64,000 nucleotides of DNA from Clostridia bacterium (GTDB lineage: Bacteria > Bacillota > Clostridia > TANB77 > UBA1234), in NCBI GenBank assembly GCA_017469545.1, contig JAFUGE010000012.1, positions 1 to 64,000 of the forward strand, read 5' to 3'. Within the stretch, counting starts at the first letter, position 1. Every line of letters begins with the position of its first letter. The translations under genes were made by a program, and so were the position numbers. The notes beneath the pieces are model-generated. The model was not told where the DNA came from, did no database searches, and saw nothing but the letters and a program-made list of their open reading frames with translations. Shown here in pieces: positions 45,765-54,022 of this stretch.

Positions 45765-46845
45765 CTTGTTTTTTCCTCCCTGATACTTTTAATCTTGCAA
45801 GTAGGAGCAAAATTAAAGGATATAAAAATAATGAATATGGCGAAAGTGATACATACATAAAATCTCGCGCAATGCTAGAGACTGCATTACTTGGAACGAG
45901 ATTGCATGAAGTAAAAATAATGAGTGATACACAGGGAATGAGTCTTCCTGGGTACTTCAAATTAAACGCTTTTTTCAGCATAATGAAATTCACAATGAGC
46001 AAAACTCCTAAAAATACAAAGCACGTCATAATCCAGAAGAAAGTAAATACGGCATCCAGCCTTTGAAAAAATCTGCCAAAGCCAATGTATCTCGTGAGTT
46101 CGAAGATGGCAAAATTCTTTTGGTTTAATGATGGATAAGGGATAATGGTGGCTAATAAAAATAAACTTAAAATAATCACAAGCGATGTACTAAGCACAGA
46201 AAAGAGTGTTGCTTTTTTAAAGTGCTTTGCAAGTGGCGCAATGACTAACATAATGGAAAGGGAATTGTAAATTCCTACTTGTGTTAGTCCTTTTAAGAAT
46301 ACGGTGCTTGCGCCTGTGCCAAGCACGGGCGTTAAATTAATAAAGTCTATTTTGGAAGATAAGGAGTAGAACATTAATCCAAATCCAATGACAATGGCAG
46401 GGAATAGATAGGTGCCTAATCGAAAGACACCTCGTATTCCAAAGTAGCCCAAAAAAGCCATTCCAATGGTAAATAAAATATTGATTTCCGCGTTGGTGGA
46501 ATGATTAAACATTACATCCTTGATATCTTCGCCAAATTCTTGCATGGTAAATATCATCATTGCAAATGTATATAAAATAACGGCGATACTCATGATAATT
46601 TTTAGCGGCTTTCCTCCAACGATTTCGGCGATGTCCATAATATCTTTTCCGGCAAAGGGTTCATATAATTTTAGAATGATAAGGTAAAAAATAAATACGA
46701 CAATTGCTAAATATACCGAGTGCAGTACGGCCGCATTTCCAAATTCTCGAGAAGAGTATTGTGGAAATGAAATGAGCACAGGCGTTAATGTAATTAAAGA
46801 TAGGGTGCAGACGACTTCCCAGGTGCTTAAGTGTTCTCTTCCCAT
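45757..46845 (-). CDS. gerB: GerB family spore germination permease
   Basis: 362 residues starting MGREHLSTWEVVCTLSLITL, chosen for AGGAGGA just upstream; an earlier in-frame ATG has none. About ten membrane helices with the GerAB/amino-acid-permease pattern (EFGEDIKDVMFNHS, LDAVFTFFWIMTCFV). Binds or senses germinants in the spore inner membrane together with GerA and GerC. Overlaps gerC. Confidence 0.94.
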   Translation of the reverse strand: MGREHLSTWEVVCTLSLITLTPVLISFPQYSSREFGNAAVLHSVYLAIVVFIFYLIILKLYEPFAGKDIMDIAEIVGGKPLKIIMSIAVILYTFAMMIFTMQEFGEDIKDVMFNHSTNAEINILFTIGMAFLGYFGIRGVFRLGTYLFPAIVIGFGLMFYSLSSKIDFINLTPVLGTGASTVFLKGLTQVGIYNSLSIMLVIAPLAKHFKKATLFSVLSTSLVIILSLFLLATIIPYPSLNQKNFAIFELTRYIGFGRFFQRLDAVFTFFWIMTCFVFLGVLLIVNFIMLKKAFNLKYPGRLIPCVSLIIFTSCNLVPSNAVSSIARDFMYVSLSPYSLFLYPLILLLLARLKVSGRKKQDG

Positions 46846-46858
46846 AAATTTCCTCCTC

Positions 46859-46979
46859 TTTTCAAAATATTTGGGTAATTTCTGTGTTAAACTTCGCATC
46901 GCCAATCCTCAACGTACCATCGTACGCCTCCGGTTGGCTCACTCGTTTGCCTTGAAATTACCTCAACTATTTTGAAAAA
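46859..46979. repeat. About 120-bp inverted-repeat element between gerA and gerB
   Basis: Ends TTTTCAAAATATTTGGGTAA and its near complement (TTACCTCAACTATTTTGAAAA). The centre holds an inner palindrome-like CAACGTACCATCGTACG. GC content of the centre is higher than around it. It resembles a non-coding miniature element inserted in the operon; gerB keeps its own ribosome binding site outside it. Confidence 0.65.
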
Positions 46980-46998
46980 ATTTTTAAAATTATTTTGT

Positions 46999-47032
46999 AT
47001 AGTGTATGGAGCACGCTGTGCTCCGCTACGAC
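46999..47032. repeat. GTAGCGGAGCAC hairpin at the end of gerA
   Basis: Read on the minus strand: GTAGCGGAGCACAGCGTGCTCC. The TAG is the stop of gerA. The design resembles family 1 (GTAG plus hairpin), with a different stem sequence. Confidence 0.65.
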
Positions 47033-48630
47033 TGACGACGATTTATTACCCACTTTCTTGCAATCCTTGGCTGTCTTCTTTCTTTTTTTGGTTTTAAGAA
47101 AGTAGGGCGTTCTTCTTGTTTCCAGATTGGTACGTTTGATAAATCTGTACTAAAGAATGACGAGCTAAGTGGCATATACGGACTTAGATATGGTACGCCA
47201 AATGAAGTAGCTGTGGATAGTACACAGGCGTGAACTAGCAGCCCTATGGAGATTCCGAAGAATCCCGCGATGGCTCCCAAGAAAATATAAACAAATCGCA
47301 AAATACGAAACGTAAGGTTAAGCGAAAAGTTAGCAACAGCAAAGGAACTAATGCCTGTTAACGCCACGATAATTACGAGTATAGGGCTTACCACATTTGC
47401 ACTAACAATGGCTTGGCCTAAAATCAGTGTGCCAACAATGCCAAGCGTAGGACCCATTGGCGTAGGGGTTCGAAGACTTGCTTCTCTAATAATTTCAAAA
47501 GCCATCTCCATAATTAGGAGTTCCACCAGAAGCGGGAAGGGGACTTTTTCTCTTGTTGCTGCGATAGAGAAAAGTAAATCTGTCGGCAGCATTTCTTGGT
47601 GAAATGTAACAATGGCAATATAGATTCCAGGGAGCAACACAGAAATGAGCGCCGCCGGAAATCTAAAAAATCGAAGCAATATCGAATACGGAAATCTCGT
47701 ATACGCATCTTCTGCCGTATGCATAAAATCCACAAGGACGGCCGGGACAATCAAAGCATTGGGGCTTCCCGCAAGTAGAATAGCGACTCTTCCTTCGAAA
47801 AGATGTTCCGCCACTTTGTCTGGCCTTTCTGTGGAAAGAATGAGTGGAGAAGTCATATACGTTTTATCCTCAATTAGTTGTTCTAGTTGACCTACATCTA
47901 AAATATAATCCACGTCAATACTAGAAATTCTTCTTTTGACTTCGCCAACGATAGAGTCGTTTGCAATGTTAGAAATATAAGCGATACTACAAGCGGTTTG
48001 TGCATTTCTTCCGATAGGAATGTCTTCAAAAATTAAATTTTCATCCTTTACGTATTTCCTGACTAATCCAGTGTTTTGCCTAAGACTTTCTACAAAAGAT
48101 TCACAAGGGCCTCTGGTAGACATTTCGTTTTCTGATTTACTGATAGAACGAACAGGAAGTTTTTTGGTATCACAAATAAAAGCAACATCCAATGTATCGA
48201 TAAAAAGTACACAATTTCCAATCAAGGTTTTATCAATAGTTTTATCAAAAACTTCTTCTGTTTCTACCTGGTTTTGCGCGAGCACGTTATCTAAGATGCA
48301 TTCCTTTAAGTCGCTACCGGAAGTATTTTCTGTATTCTTCATTAGTTGCCTTAAAATATAGTTATTAATAAGATCACTATCCACAAGTCCATCGTAGAAA
48401 ATCAATGCAGAGGGATAGTTTTCATTATCAATTCTCGTATCGAAAGTTCTTATTTTCACATCACTATTATCAGGGTAATGCAAAAAGTATTGCATCCTTT
48501 TTAAATTATCTTCTAATGATTTTGTGATGTTTGCAGATTTGTCAAACAAATCCTCTCTTTGTAGTTTTGGCCTTTTTATCTTAAATACATTCGTAGGATT
48601 TGGTGGTGTAAATTTAAAAATGTTTTTCAT
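47026..48630 (-). CDS. gerA: GerA family spore germination protein
   Basis: 534 residues. A hydrophilic N-terminal half (about 1-300) with the family motifs ALIFYDGLVDSDLIN, GRNAQTACSIAYISNIA and DVDYILDVGQLEQLIED is followed by four or five membrane helices and SLRTPTPMGPTLGIVGTLILGQAIV, the best-conserved GerA block. Receptor A subunit in the spore inner membrane, acting with gerB and gerC downstream. SD AAGGAG; upstream lies a sigma-G-like promoter. Confidence 0.95.
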   Translation of the reverse strand: MKNIFKFTPPNPTNVFKIKRPKLQREDLFDKSANITKSLEDNLKRMQYFLHYPDNSDVKIRTFDTRIDNENYPSALIFYDGLVDSDLINNYILRQLMKNTENTSGSDLKECILDNVLAQNQVETEEVFDKTIDKTLIGNCVLFIDTLDVAFICDTKKLPVRSISKSENEMSTRGPCESFVESLRQNTGLVRKYVKDENLIFEDIPIGRNAQTACSIAYISNIANDSIVGEVKRRISSIDVDYILDVGQLEQLIEDKTYMTSPLILSTERPDKVAEHLFEGRVAILLAGSPNALIVPAVLVDFMHTAEDAYTRFPYSILLRFFRFPAALISVLLPGIYIAIVTFHQEMLPTDLLFSIAATREKVPFPLLVELLIMEMAFEIIREASLRTPTPMGPTLGIVGTLILGQAIVSANVVSPILVIIVALTGISSFAVANFSLNLTFRILRFVYIFLGAIAGFFGISIGLLVHACVLSTATSFGVPYLSPYMPLSSSFFSTDLSNVPIWKQEERPTFLKPKKERRQPRIARKWVINRRQS

Positions 48631-48649
48631 ATCAATTCTCCTTAGAATA

Positions 48650-48679
48650 TATTTTGCCTTGAAAATTATGGTTTATACA
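48650..48679 (-). promoter_or_regulatory. Sigma-G-like promoter of the ger operon
   Basis: On the minus strand: TGTATA, a 17-nt spacer and CAAAATA, close to the forespore consensus TGNATA/CATACTA (five of six and five of seven). A near-identical arrangement precedes the spoVA operon. Confidence 0.5.
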
Positions 48680-48693
48680 CTTGGGTCAAAAAT

Positions 48694-48722
48694 TTGACTA
48701 TGATCATAGAAAACGATATAAT
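48694..48722 (+). promoter_or_regulatory. Sigma-A promoter of the acyl-CoA synthetase gene
   Basis: TTGACT at 48694-48699, a 17-nt spacer and TATAAT at 48717-48722. It rules out the longer upstream reading frame as coding. Confidence 0.82.
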
Positions 48723-48743
48723 CTAGGCAAAGGAGAGGTGCGT

Positions 48744-50429
48744 ATGAAAAATCAAGAAATAAAGTACAATGAGGTCACAAAAATAAACACCATCAAAGAA
48801 ATCTTAGAGATAGCAGTGAAAGAAGATGGTGACAAGCACGCATTTGAATTTAAGAATGCCAAAAATGAAGTAGTGGGTATAACGTACAAAGAGTTTTTGA
48901 ATATGACCAATCATTTGGGAACGGCACTATCAACAATCGAAATGACAGATAAGCATGTTGCAGTGATAGGAGAGAATAGTTTTGATTGGATAACAGTTTA
49001 TCTAACAGTACTTCAAAGTAATGGCGTTATCGTTCCGATAGATAAAGAGCTTACGTGTGACGAGATTATTAATGTGCTAAATAGTAGTGATAGTGAAGTG
49101 CTATTTTATTCTGGTAAATATGCGGAATATATTGAAAAGATAAAAGAAAAAGCTCCTAATGTCAAATATTTTATCGGCTTTCAAAATGAAAAAGACGAGG
49201 GCAATGTTTTATCTTACAAGAATTTTTTAGAGAAAGGTAAAATCGAATACGAAAAAGGAAATAAAACTTTTTCTGATATCAAACATACTGATGCCGATAC
49301 CTATCAATTAAAATTATTAGTGTACACGTCTGGTACAACGGATAGGCCAAAAGGAGTTATGCTTACAGAGCACAACTTGGTAAGCAGTGTATATTATGCT
49401 TTAAGAGTAACAACGGTATATACAAAATGTTTATCGGTTCTTCCGTACCATCATACTTATGAAGCGGTATGTGGCTTGCTAGTTGCACTTCATAAACACG
49501 TAACAATCTGTATTAATGACAGTTTGAAAAATGTACTAAAGAATTTGCAACTTTACAAGCCAGACTATATCTTTTTGGTGCCTGCGTTTGCAGAAGTGTT
49601 CTATAAAAATATTTGGAACAATGCTAAGAAGACGGGGAAAGAAAAAGGATTGAAATTCCTAATTGTTCTAAGTAACTTGTTAAGAAAAATAGGAATCGAT
49701 AAAAGAAAAGTATTCTTCAAATCCATTCACGAAGCGTTTGGCGGAAACTTAAGAAAAATAGTTGTTGGCGGAGCGCCATTAAGAGCAGAGCTTGGCGACT
49801 TCTTTGATTCGATAGGCATTATGCTGACGAATGGGTATGGCATTACAGAGTGCTCGCCGCTTGTCAGTGTCAATACAGAAACTTTAAACGACCCTATGAC
49901 CGTCGGCATCGTATTACCTTGCTGCGAAATCAAATTTGAAAATGTTACGCCAGACGGAGACGGAGAGATTTGTGTCAAGGGTGATGTCGTTATGTCGGGC
50001 TATTATAAGGATAAAGAGCGCACGGAGAGAGTACTAAAAGACGGATGGTTTAATACGGAGGACTATGGTAGATTTAATGAGAAGCATCAATTGATTATCA
50101 ATGGTCGAAAGAAAAATATTATTGTATTAGATAACGGAAAGAATGTTTATCCAGAAGAGATAGAAAATTATATTTTGGGCATTCCGTATGTCACGGAAGT
50201 AGTAGTAAAGGGCATTAAGAATGACATTGGGCAAGAAGTAGGATTGTGCGCAGAAGTATTTCCGAATAAAGACAAAATCAAAGAGTTGGGAATTACGGAT
50301 ATAGAGGAAGCACTAAAATTAGACATTTCTAAAATCACCAAAGACTTGCCAACTTATAAGAAAATTTCTGAAGTGGAAGTAAGGGAGACCGAGTTTAACA
50401 AGACAACGACGAATAAGATTAAGAGATAA
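48744..50429 (+). CDS. AMP-forming acyl-CoA synthetase/ligase
   Basis: 561 residues from the ATG at 48744 (AGGAGAGGTG upstream). ANL superfamily: the adenylate-forming P-loop reads VYTSGTTDRPKGVML (about 193-207), with Asp where the family has Gly; further motifs are NGYGITECSPLVSVN, GWFNTEDYGRF and NGRKKNIIVLDNGKNVYPEEIE. It resembles long-chain fatty acyl-CoA synthetases, but substrate is not certain. Monocistronic; followed by a 60-bp palindrome. Confidence 0.9.
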   Translation: MKNQEIKYNEVTKINTIKEILEIAVKEDGDKHAFEFKNAKNEVVGITYKEFLNMTNHLGTALSTIEMTDKHVAVIGENSFDWITVYLTVLQSNGVIVPIDKELTCDEIINVLNSSDSEVLFYSGKYAEYIEKIKEKAPNVKYFIGFQNEKDEGNVLSYKNFLEKGKIEYEKGNKTFSDIKHTDADTYQLKLLVYTSGTTDRPKGVMLTEHNLVSSVYYALRVTTVYTKCLSVLPYHHTYEAVCGLLVALHKHVTICINDSLKNVLKNLQLYKPDYIFLVPAFAEVFYKNIWNNAKKTGKEKGLKFLIVLSNLLRKIGIDKRKVFFKSIHEAFGGNLRKIVVGGAPLRAELGDFFDSIGIMLTNGYGITECSPLVSVNTETLNDPMTVGIVLPCCEIKFENVTPDGDGEICVKGDVVMSGYYKDKERTERVLKDGWFNTEDYGRFNEKHQLIINGRKKNIIVLDNGKNVYPEEIENYILGIPYVTEVVVKGIKNDIGQEVGLCAEVFPNKDKIKELGITDIEEALKLDISKITKDLPTYKKISEVEVRETEFNKTTTNKIKR

Positions 50430-50446
50430 CATTGTCCAAAGGGGAA

Positions 50447-50506
50447 TCCAAGGGGGACGGAGGAAAATGGATAAGGTTTTATCCATTTTCCTCCGTCCCC
50501 CTTGGA
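50447..50506. repeat. Family-2 palindrome, 60 bp
   Basis: Arms TCCAAGGGGGACGGAGGAAA and complement; stem continues through ATGGATAA to a short GGT loop. Nearly identical to 51743-51802, on the other side of the transglutaminase gene, and to 60347-60396. Confidence 0.9.
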
Positions 50507-50536
50507 TAATAGAAGTAGACGAGAGGAGTGGATTCA

Positions 50537-51736
50537 TTGAAAAAAGTTGCACTTAGTAACATTATTATCTTATTATGCGTTATTGCCGTTGCTTATATGA
50601 TTTTTCATGATGGCAATCATTATGAAAAATCACAATATGACGAGCCATATGAATTTAAAGATATGATAGATTTTCCTCATAGTGATGTTGCTGAAAGTAA
50701 TGCGAGGTATTACTATGAGCAATTAAATGAAACACAAAAGAAGATATATGATTTGTTGGAAAGAGAGTGTATGAAATACCAATCTTCTATTAAATTAAAC
50801 AAGGCTAATCGTGAGGATGTAAGGGTTGCTTCTTATGCGCTTAGTATGGATTATCCTGAATTCTTTTGGATTGATCAATACACCTATAAAACATTAAATA
50901 ATAATTATGTTGTAGAAATTAATTATGAAGTACCTTACAATGTGAAAGACGTATTAGAAAATATCAATGTTGTAACCAATCAGATTTTTGAAGAAATGAA
51001 TGAGGCAAAAATTGAGAATGATTATGACGAGTTGAAATTTTTCTATGATTGGATTGTGAATCATACCGACTATGGTGATGTAAGAAATTCACAAGATATA
51101 AGAAGCGTCTTTCTTGAGCACACTTCTGTATGTGCTGGCTATTCAAGGGCTTTTCAATATCTGTGTAAGCTTAAAAACATAGAATGCACATATGTAGTGG
51201 GATATACTAAAAATAATGAAAACCATGGATGGAATTTAGTAAAATTATTTGGAAAGTATTATTGGGTTGATGTTACATGGGGAGACCCAGTATTTGCTGG
51301 TGAACAGGATAATGAAATCAATTATAATTTCTTTCTAGTTGATGATGACGAATTATTTCAAAATCATGTGATTGAAAAAGGAATTAAAATGGTATCGGAG
51401 TATCAGAACGCCAAAGAATTCTCTTATCCAAATTGCACAGATAAAAGTTTGAATTATTATCGATTGCATCATAGTTTATTTGAGGAATATGATAAAGACG
51501 CAGTATCACAATACTTTAGAGATAAATTTTATAACAATATTTATAGCGATATTGAATTGAAATTTGAGAATAAAGAAGACTATGATATGTTTTTGCATCA
51601 GTACATTACAGGAAAAAATGCACTTATCTATGAAGATATTAAGGCAGCTAACCGTTTCTTTTTTGGAACAATGCTAGTTGAGTATGTAACAATTGAAAGT
51701 GCCAATTACGTAAAAGTAAGCGTAGAACTAAGATAA
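50537..51736 (+). CDS. Membrane-anchored transglutaminase-like protein
   Basis: 399 residues from a TTG at 50537, which has AGGAG 8 nt upstream; an in-frame GTG at 50528 overlaps that site. An N-terminal helix (about 6-25) suggests membrane anchoring with the rest outside. The transglutaminase core shows a complete triad: Cys in TSVCAGYSRAFQYLC (about 198), His in NHGWNLV (about 230), Asp in WVDVTWGDP (about 245). Relatives are peptidases or amide-forming enzymes, often on cell-wall peptides. It is bracketed exactly by two 60-bp palindromes. Confidence 0.88.
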   Translation: MKKVALSNIIILLCVIAVAYMIFHDGNHYEKSQYDEPYEFKDMIDFPHSDVAESNARYYYEQLNETQKKIYDLLERECMKYQSSIKLNKANREDVRVASYALSMDYPEFFWIDQYTYKTLNNNYVVEINYEVPYNVKDVLENINVVTNQIFEEMNEAKIENDYDELKFFYDWIVNHTDYGDVRNSQDIRSVFLEHTSVCAGYSRAFQYLCKLKNIECTYVVGYTKNNENHGWNLVKLFGKYYWVDVTWGDPVFAGEQDNEINYNFFLVDDDELFQNHVIEKGIKMVSEYQNAKEFSYPNCTDKSLNYYRLHHSLFEEYDKDAVSQYFRDKFYNNIYSDIELKFENKEDYDMFLHQYITGKNALIYEDIKAANRFFFGTMLVEYVTIESANYVKVSVELR

Positions 51737-51742
51737 GACATA

Positions 51743-51802
51743 TCCAAGGGGGACGGAGGAAAATGGATAAGATTTTATCCATTTTCCTCCGTCCCCTTTG
51801 GA
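51743..51802. repeat. Family-2 palindrome, 60 bp
   Basis: TCCAAGGGGGACGGAGGAAA to TTTCCTCCGTCCCCTTTGGA, six nt after the transglutaminase stop. Same loop region as the copy at 50447 except one base. Confidence 0.9.
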
Positions 51803-51813
51803 TGCTAAATGTT

Positions 51814-52182
51814 TCATTGCTTTTTCATTTTGGGTTTGGCAATTAAGGCGGCTAGAAAGCCAAAGAGGATGGCTGCGGCTACGCCTCCGGCGGTGGCTTT
51901 GATGCCACCTGTGAATACGCCAAGTAGTCCTACTTCGTCTACTTCTTTCATTACTCCTTTTCCAAGGGAGTAGCCAAAGCCTGTTAGTGGAACGGTTGCG
52001 CCACTTCCCGCTAAGTCGACTAGTGGCTGGTATAAGCCTAAGCCTGTTAGAATGACTCCTACTGTGACAAAAAGTACCAGAATTCTGGCAGAAGTCAATT
52101 TTGTTTTATCGATTAAGATTTGTCCGACGACGCAGATGGCGCCGCCAATGACAAAACACCAAACATATTTCATAATATCCAT
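51814..52182 (-). CDS. spoVAE: Stage V sporulation protein AE
   Basis: 122 residues from the ATG at 52182 (AAGGA about 14 nt upstream; weak spacing, so the start is less certain). Four hydrophobic helices and GSGATVPLTGFGYSLGKGVMKEV, the SpoVAE signature. Part of the channel complex that moves dipicolinic acid into and out of the spore core. Last gene of the operon. Confidence 0.92.
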   Translation of the reverse strand: MDIMKYVWCFVIGGAICVVGQILIDKTKLTSARILVLFVTVGVILTGLGLYQPLVDLAGSGATVPLTGFGYSLGKGVMKEVDEVGLLGVFTGGIKATAGGVAAAILFGFLAALIAKPKMKKQ

Positions 52183-52204
52183 ATTGAAAATATCATTCCT
52201 TCCC

Positions 52205-53221
52205 CTACAAATTTGATTCAATTGATACAGCATGCGCAATCCCACAGATTGATTCTTTTTGCTGTGCTGTGGTTGGGCTCATTAGCGCACCTGTGGCAAT
52301 TAATAATACGCGCTTTAATTTTTTTGCTTGCATTTGATTGAAGATATATCCGCAGAATGTGGAAGCGCAGCAACCGCAGCCACTTCCGCCGGAATGCGTA
52401 TCTTGTTTTTCTTTATCGAAAATTAATACGCCGCAGTCATTGTAGTTATTTTTGATGTTATAGCCACGCGTTTCCATTAGTTCTGTAGTGATTTCTTTTC
52501 CGATATATCCTAAATCTCCCGTTAAGATTAAGTCGTAGTAGTTGGAACTCCTACCAGTATCCTTAAAGTGCATATACATTGTGTCGACTGCCGCTGGTGC
52601 CATTGCTGCGCCCATATTGTTGGCATCTTTGATGCCCATATCTACGATTTTACCAGTCGTAAGGCAAGTAATATATGGGCCATCTCCGTTTTTGGTAAGC
52701 ATAGCACTTCCTGTGCCCATTACAGTCCATTGCGCTGATGGTGGCCTTTGGTTTCCTAATTCTAGCGGAAATCTAAATTGCTTTTCAGCACTGCAAAAAT
52801 GGCTGGATGTGGCACATACGACGTTCGTGGCATAGCCACCATCAATTAGCATTGAGCCTAACGAAAGGCTTTCTGTAAATGTAGAGCACGCACCAAATAA
52901 GCCAAAGAATGGAATACTTGTCTCTCTACTACCAAAGCAGGAGGGAGTACACTGATTTATTAAATCACCAGCTAAAAGATAATCTATATCAGAATTGCTT
53001 AGTTGAACTTTAGCGATGCAATTGCCAATACATTCTTTTACCATTTTTGTTTCGGCCTTTTCCCAAGTGGATTCGCCCCAATATTCGTCGTCTAGAATCG
53101 CATCAAAATATTTTCCAAGCGGACCTTCGCCTTCTTTAGGGCCAACGATAGAGTAAGTCGCCGCAATGGAAGGCGGGTTGACTAGCTTGACGCTTTGTTT
53201 TCCTAATTTTTTCGTTTCCAT
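52205..53221 (-). CDS. spoVAD: Stage V sporulation protein AD
   Basis: 338 residues, thiolase-like fold without the active cysteine arrangement of true ketoacyl synthases. LVNPPSIAATYSIVGPKEGEGPLG and GLFGACSTFTESLSLG are typical. In Bacillus this protein binds dipicolinic acid. I chose the second ATG (53221), 8 nt from AAAGGAT; an ATG at 53227 is too close. A cysteine-rich GSGCGCCASTFCG segment (about 290) is characteristic. Confidence 0.95.
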   Translation of the reverse strand: METKKLGKQSVKLVNPPSIAATYSIVGPKEGEGPLGKYFDAILDDEYWGESTWEKAETKMVKECIGNCIAKVQLSNSDIDYLLAGDLINQCTPSCFGSRETSIPFFGLFGACSTFTESLSLGSMLIDGGYATNVVCATSSHFCSAEKQFRFPLELGNQRPPSAQWTVMGTGSAMLTKNGDGPYITCLTTGKIVDMGIKDANNMGAAMAPAAVDTMYMHFKDTGRSSNYYDLILTGDLGYIGKEITTELMETRGYNIKNNYNDCGVLIFDKEKQDTHSGGSGCGCCASTFCGYIFNQMQAKKLKRVLLIATGALMSPTTAQQKESICGIAHAVSIESNL

Positions 53222-53273
53222 TTTCATATCCTTTCTAAATGATAATAATTGTCAAATTATTTTTCAAACCCAT

Positions 53274-53720
53274 TTATTTTAATAGATAGTATATAAGTCC
53301 CACTGCAATGGACGTGCTAATTCCGTATACTAGCACAGGGCCTGCTACTTGGAACAGTTTGGCGCCTACGCCAAGGACTAATCCTTCACTTTTAAATTCA
53401 ATGGCAGGCGAGGCAATGGAATTGGCAAAACCTGTAATTGGCACGATGGAGCCAGCTCCTGCAAATTTACCGATACGGTTATATACATTAATTGCTGTCA
53501 AGAAAATGCCTATAAAAACAAGTGTAATACTTGTGACAGAAGATGCAGTATCTTTGTCTAGGCCGACTCCCGTGGTTAGGTAATCCATAATGAATTGGCC
53601 CATTAAACAAATGGCTCCGCCTACAATAAATGCCTTGAATAAATTCCCCCAAATAGGCGAGTTTGGCGTTTTTTCGTCAACATATTTTTGATAATCTGCT
53701 TTCGTTTCAATTGCTTTCAT
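53274..53720 (-). CDS. spoVAC: Stage V sporulation protein AC
   Basis: 148 residues from the ATG at 53720 (AAAGGAG 9 nt upstream). About four or five helices and GAGSIVPITGFANSIASPAIEFKSEG, the motif shared with SpoVAE. In Bacillus SpoVAC is a mechanosensitive channel of the dipicolinic acid complex. One nt separates it from the dodecin-like gene upstream. Confidence 0.95.
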   Translation of the reverse strand: MKAIETKADYQKYVDEKTPNSPIWGNLFKAFIVGGAICLMGQFIMDYLTTGVGLDKDTASSVTSITLVFIGIFLTAINVYNRIGKFAGAGSIVPITGFANSIASPAIEFKSEGLVLGVGAKLFQVAGPVLVYGISTSIAVGLIYYLLK

Positions 53721-53721
53721 T

Positions 53722-53940
53722 CTATTGCTCCTTTCTTTCTGTATCAATTTTGAATGAAATCTTTGTATCTGCAATGTATTCGCGTATTTGATTGTCAGAA
53801 ATATTGCAAGATAGCGATACTACTTCCAATTTAAAAATATGGTCGATGGTTCTGCTAGTTTCGGCGAATGCTACTCGGATAGCGTCGTCGAAAGATATAT
53901 TTGATACTCCTTGAATACATAACGTTTTTGTAACAGCCAT
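53722..53940 (-). CDS. Dodecin-like small protein leading the spoVA operon
   Basis: 72 residues: MAVTKTLCIQGVSNISFDDAIR..., continuing with a helix and strands ending TKISFKID. The pattern V-G-S-x-x-S-F-D/E-D-A-I-R-x-A-x-x-x-A-S-x-T-I and a final I-S-F strand is that of dodecins, flavin-storing dodecamers. The tryptophan that stacks on flavin in studied dodecins is absent, so flavin binding is open. SD GGAGGTG. It is the first gene before spoVAC, spoVAD and spoVAE, with a sigma-G-like promoter upstream. Confidence 0.8.
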   Translation of the reverse strand: MAVTKTLCIQGVSNISFDDAIRVAFAETSRTIDHIFKLEVVSLSCNISDNQIREYIADTKISFKIDTERKEQ

Positions 53941-53961
53941 AAAAACACCTCCGTTTAAAGG

Positions 53962-53991
53962 TATTTTTAACGAATTTACAAAAAGTATGCA
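53962..53991 (-). promoter_or_regulatory. Sigma-G-like promoter of the dodecin-spoVA operon
   Basis: On the minus strand: TGCATA, a 17-nt spacer and AAAAATA. The -35 fits TGNATA; the -10 is weaker (four of seven against CATACTA) but resembles the box before gerA. Confidence 0.4.
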
Positions 53992-54004
53992 AATATGTTA
54001 TAAT
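53975..54004 (+). promoter_or_regulatory. Probable sigma-A promoter of uvrC
   Basis: TTTACA at 53975-53980, an 18-nt spacer and TATAAT at 53999-54004. The start would fall near 54011, giving a leader of about 12 nt that begins at the GGTGAT ribosome binding site. It overlaps the divergent spoVA promoter. Confidence 0.55.
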
Positions 54005-54022
54005 AATTTTGGTGATTATTTT

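Noticed and set aside
44523-48630. Amino-acid transporter operon
   Set aside because: gerB alone resembles an amino-acid permease, but the neighbouring GerA and lipoprotein GerC make a germinant receptor the better reading.
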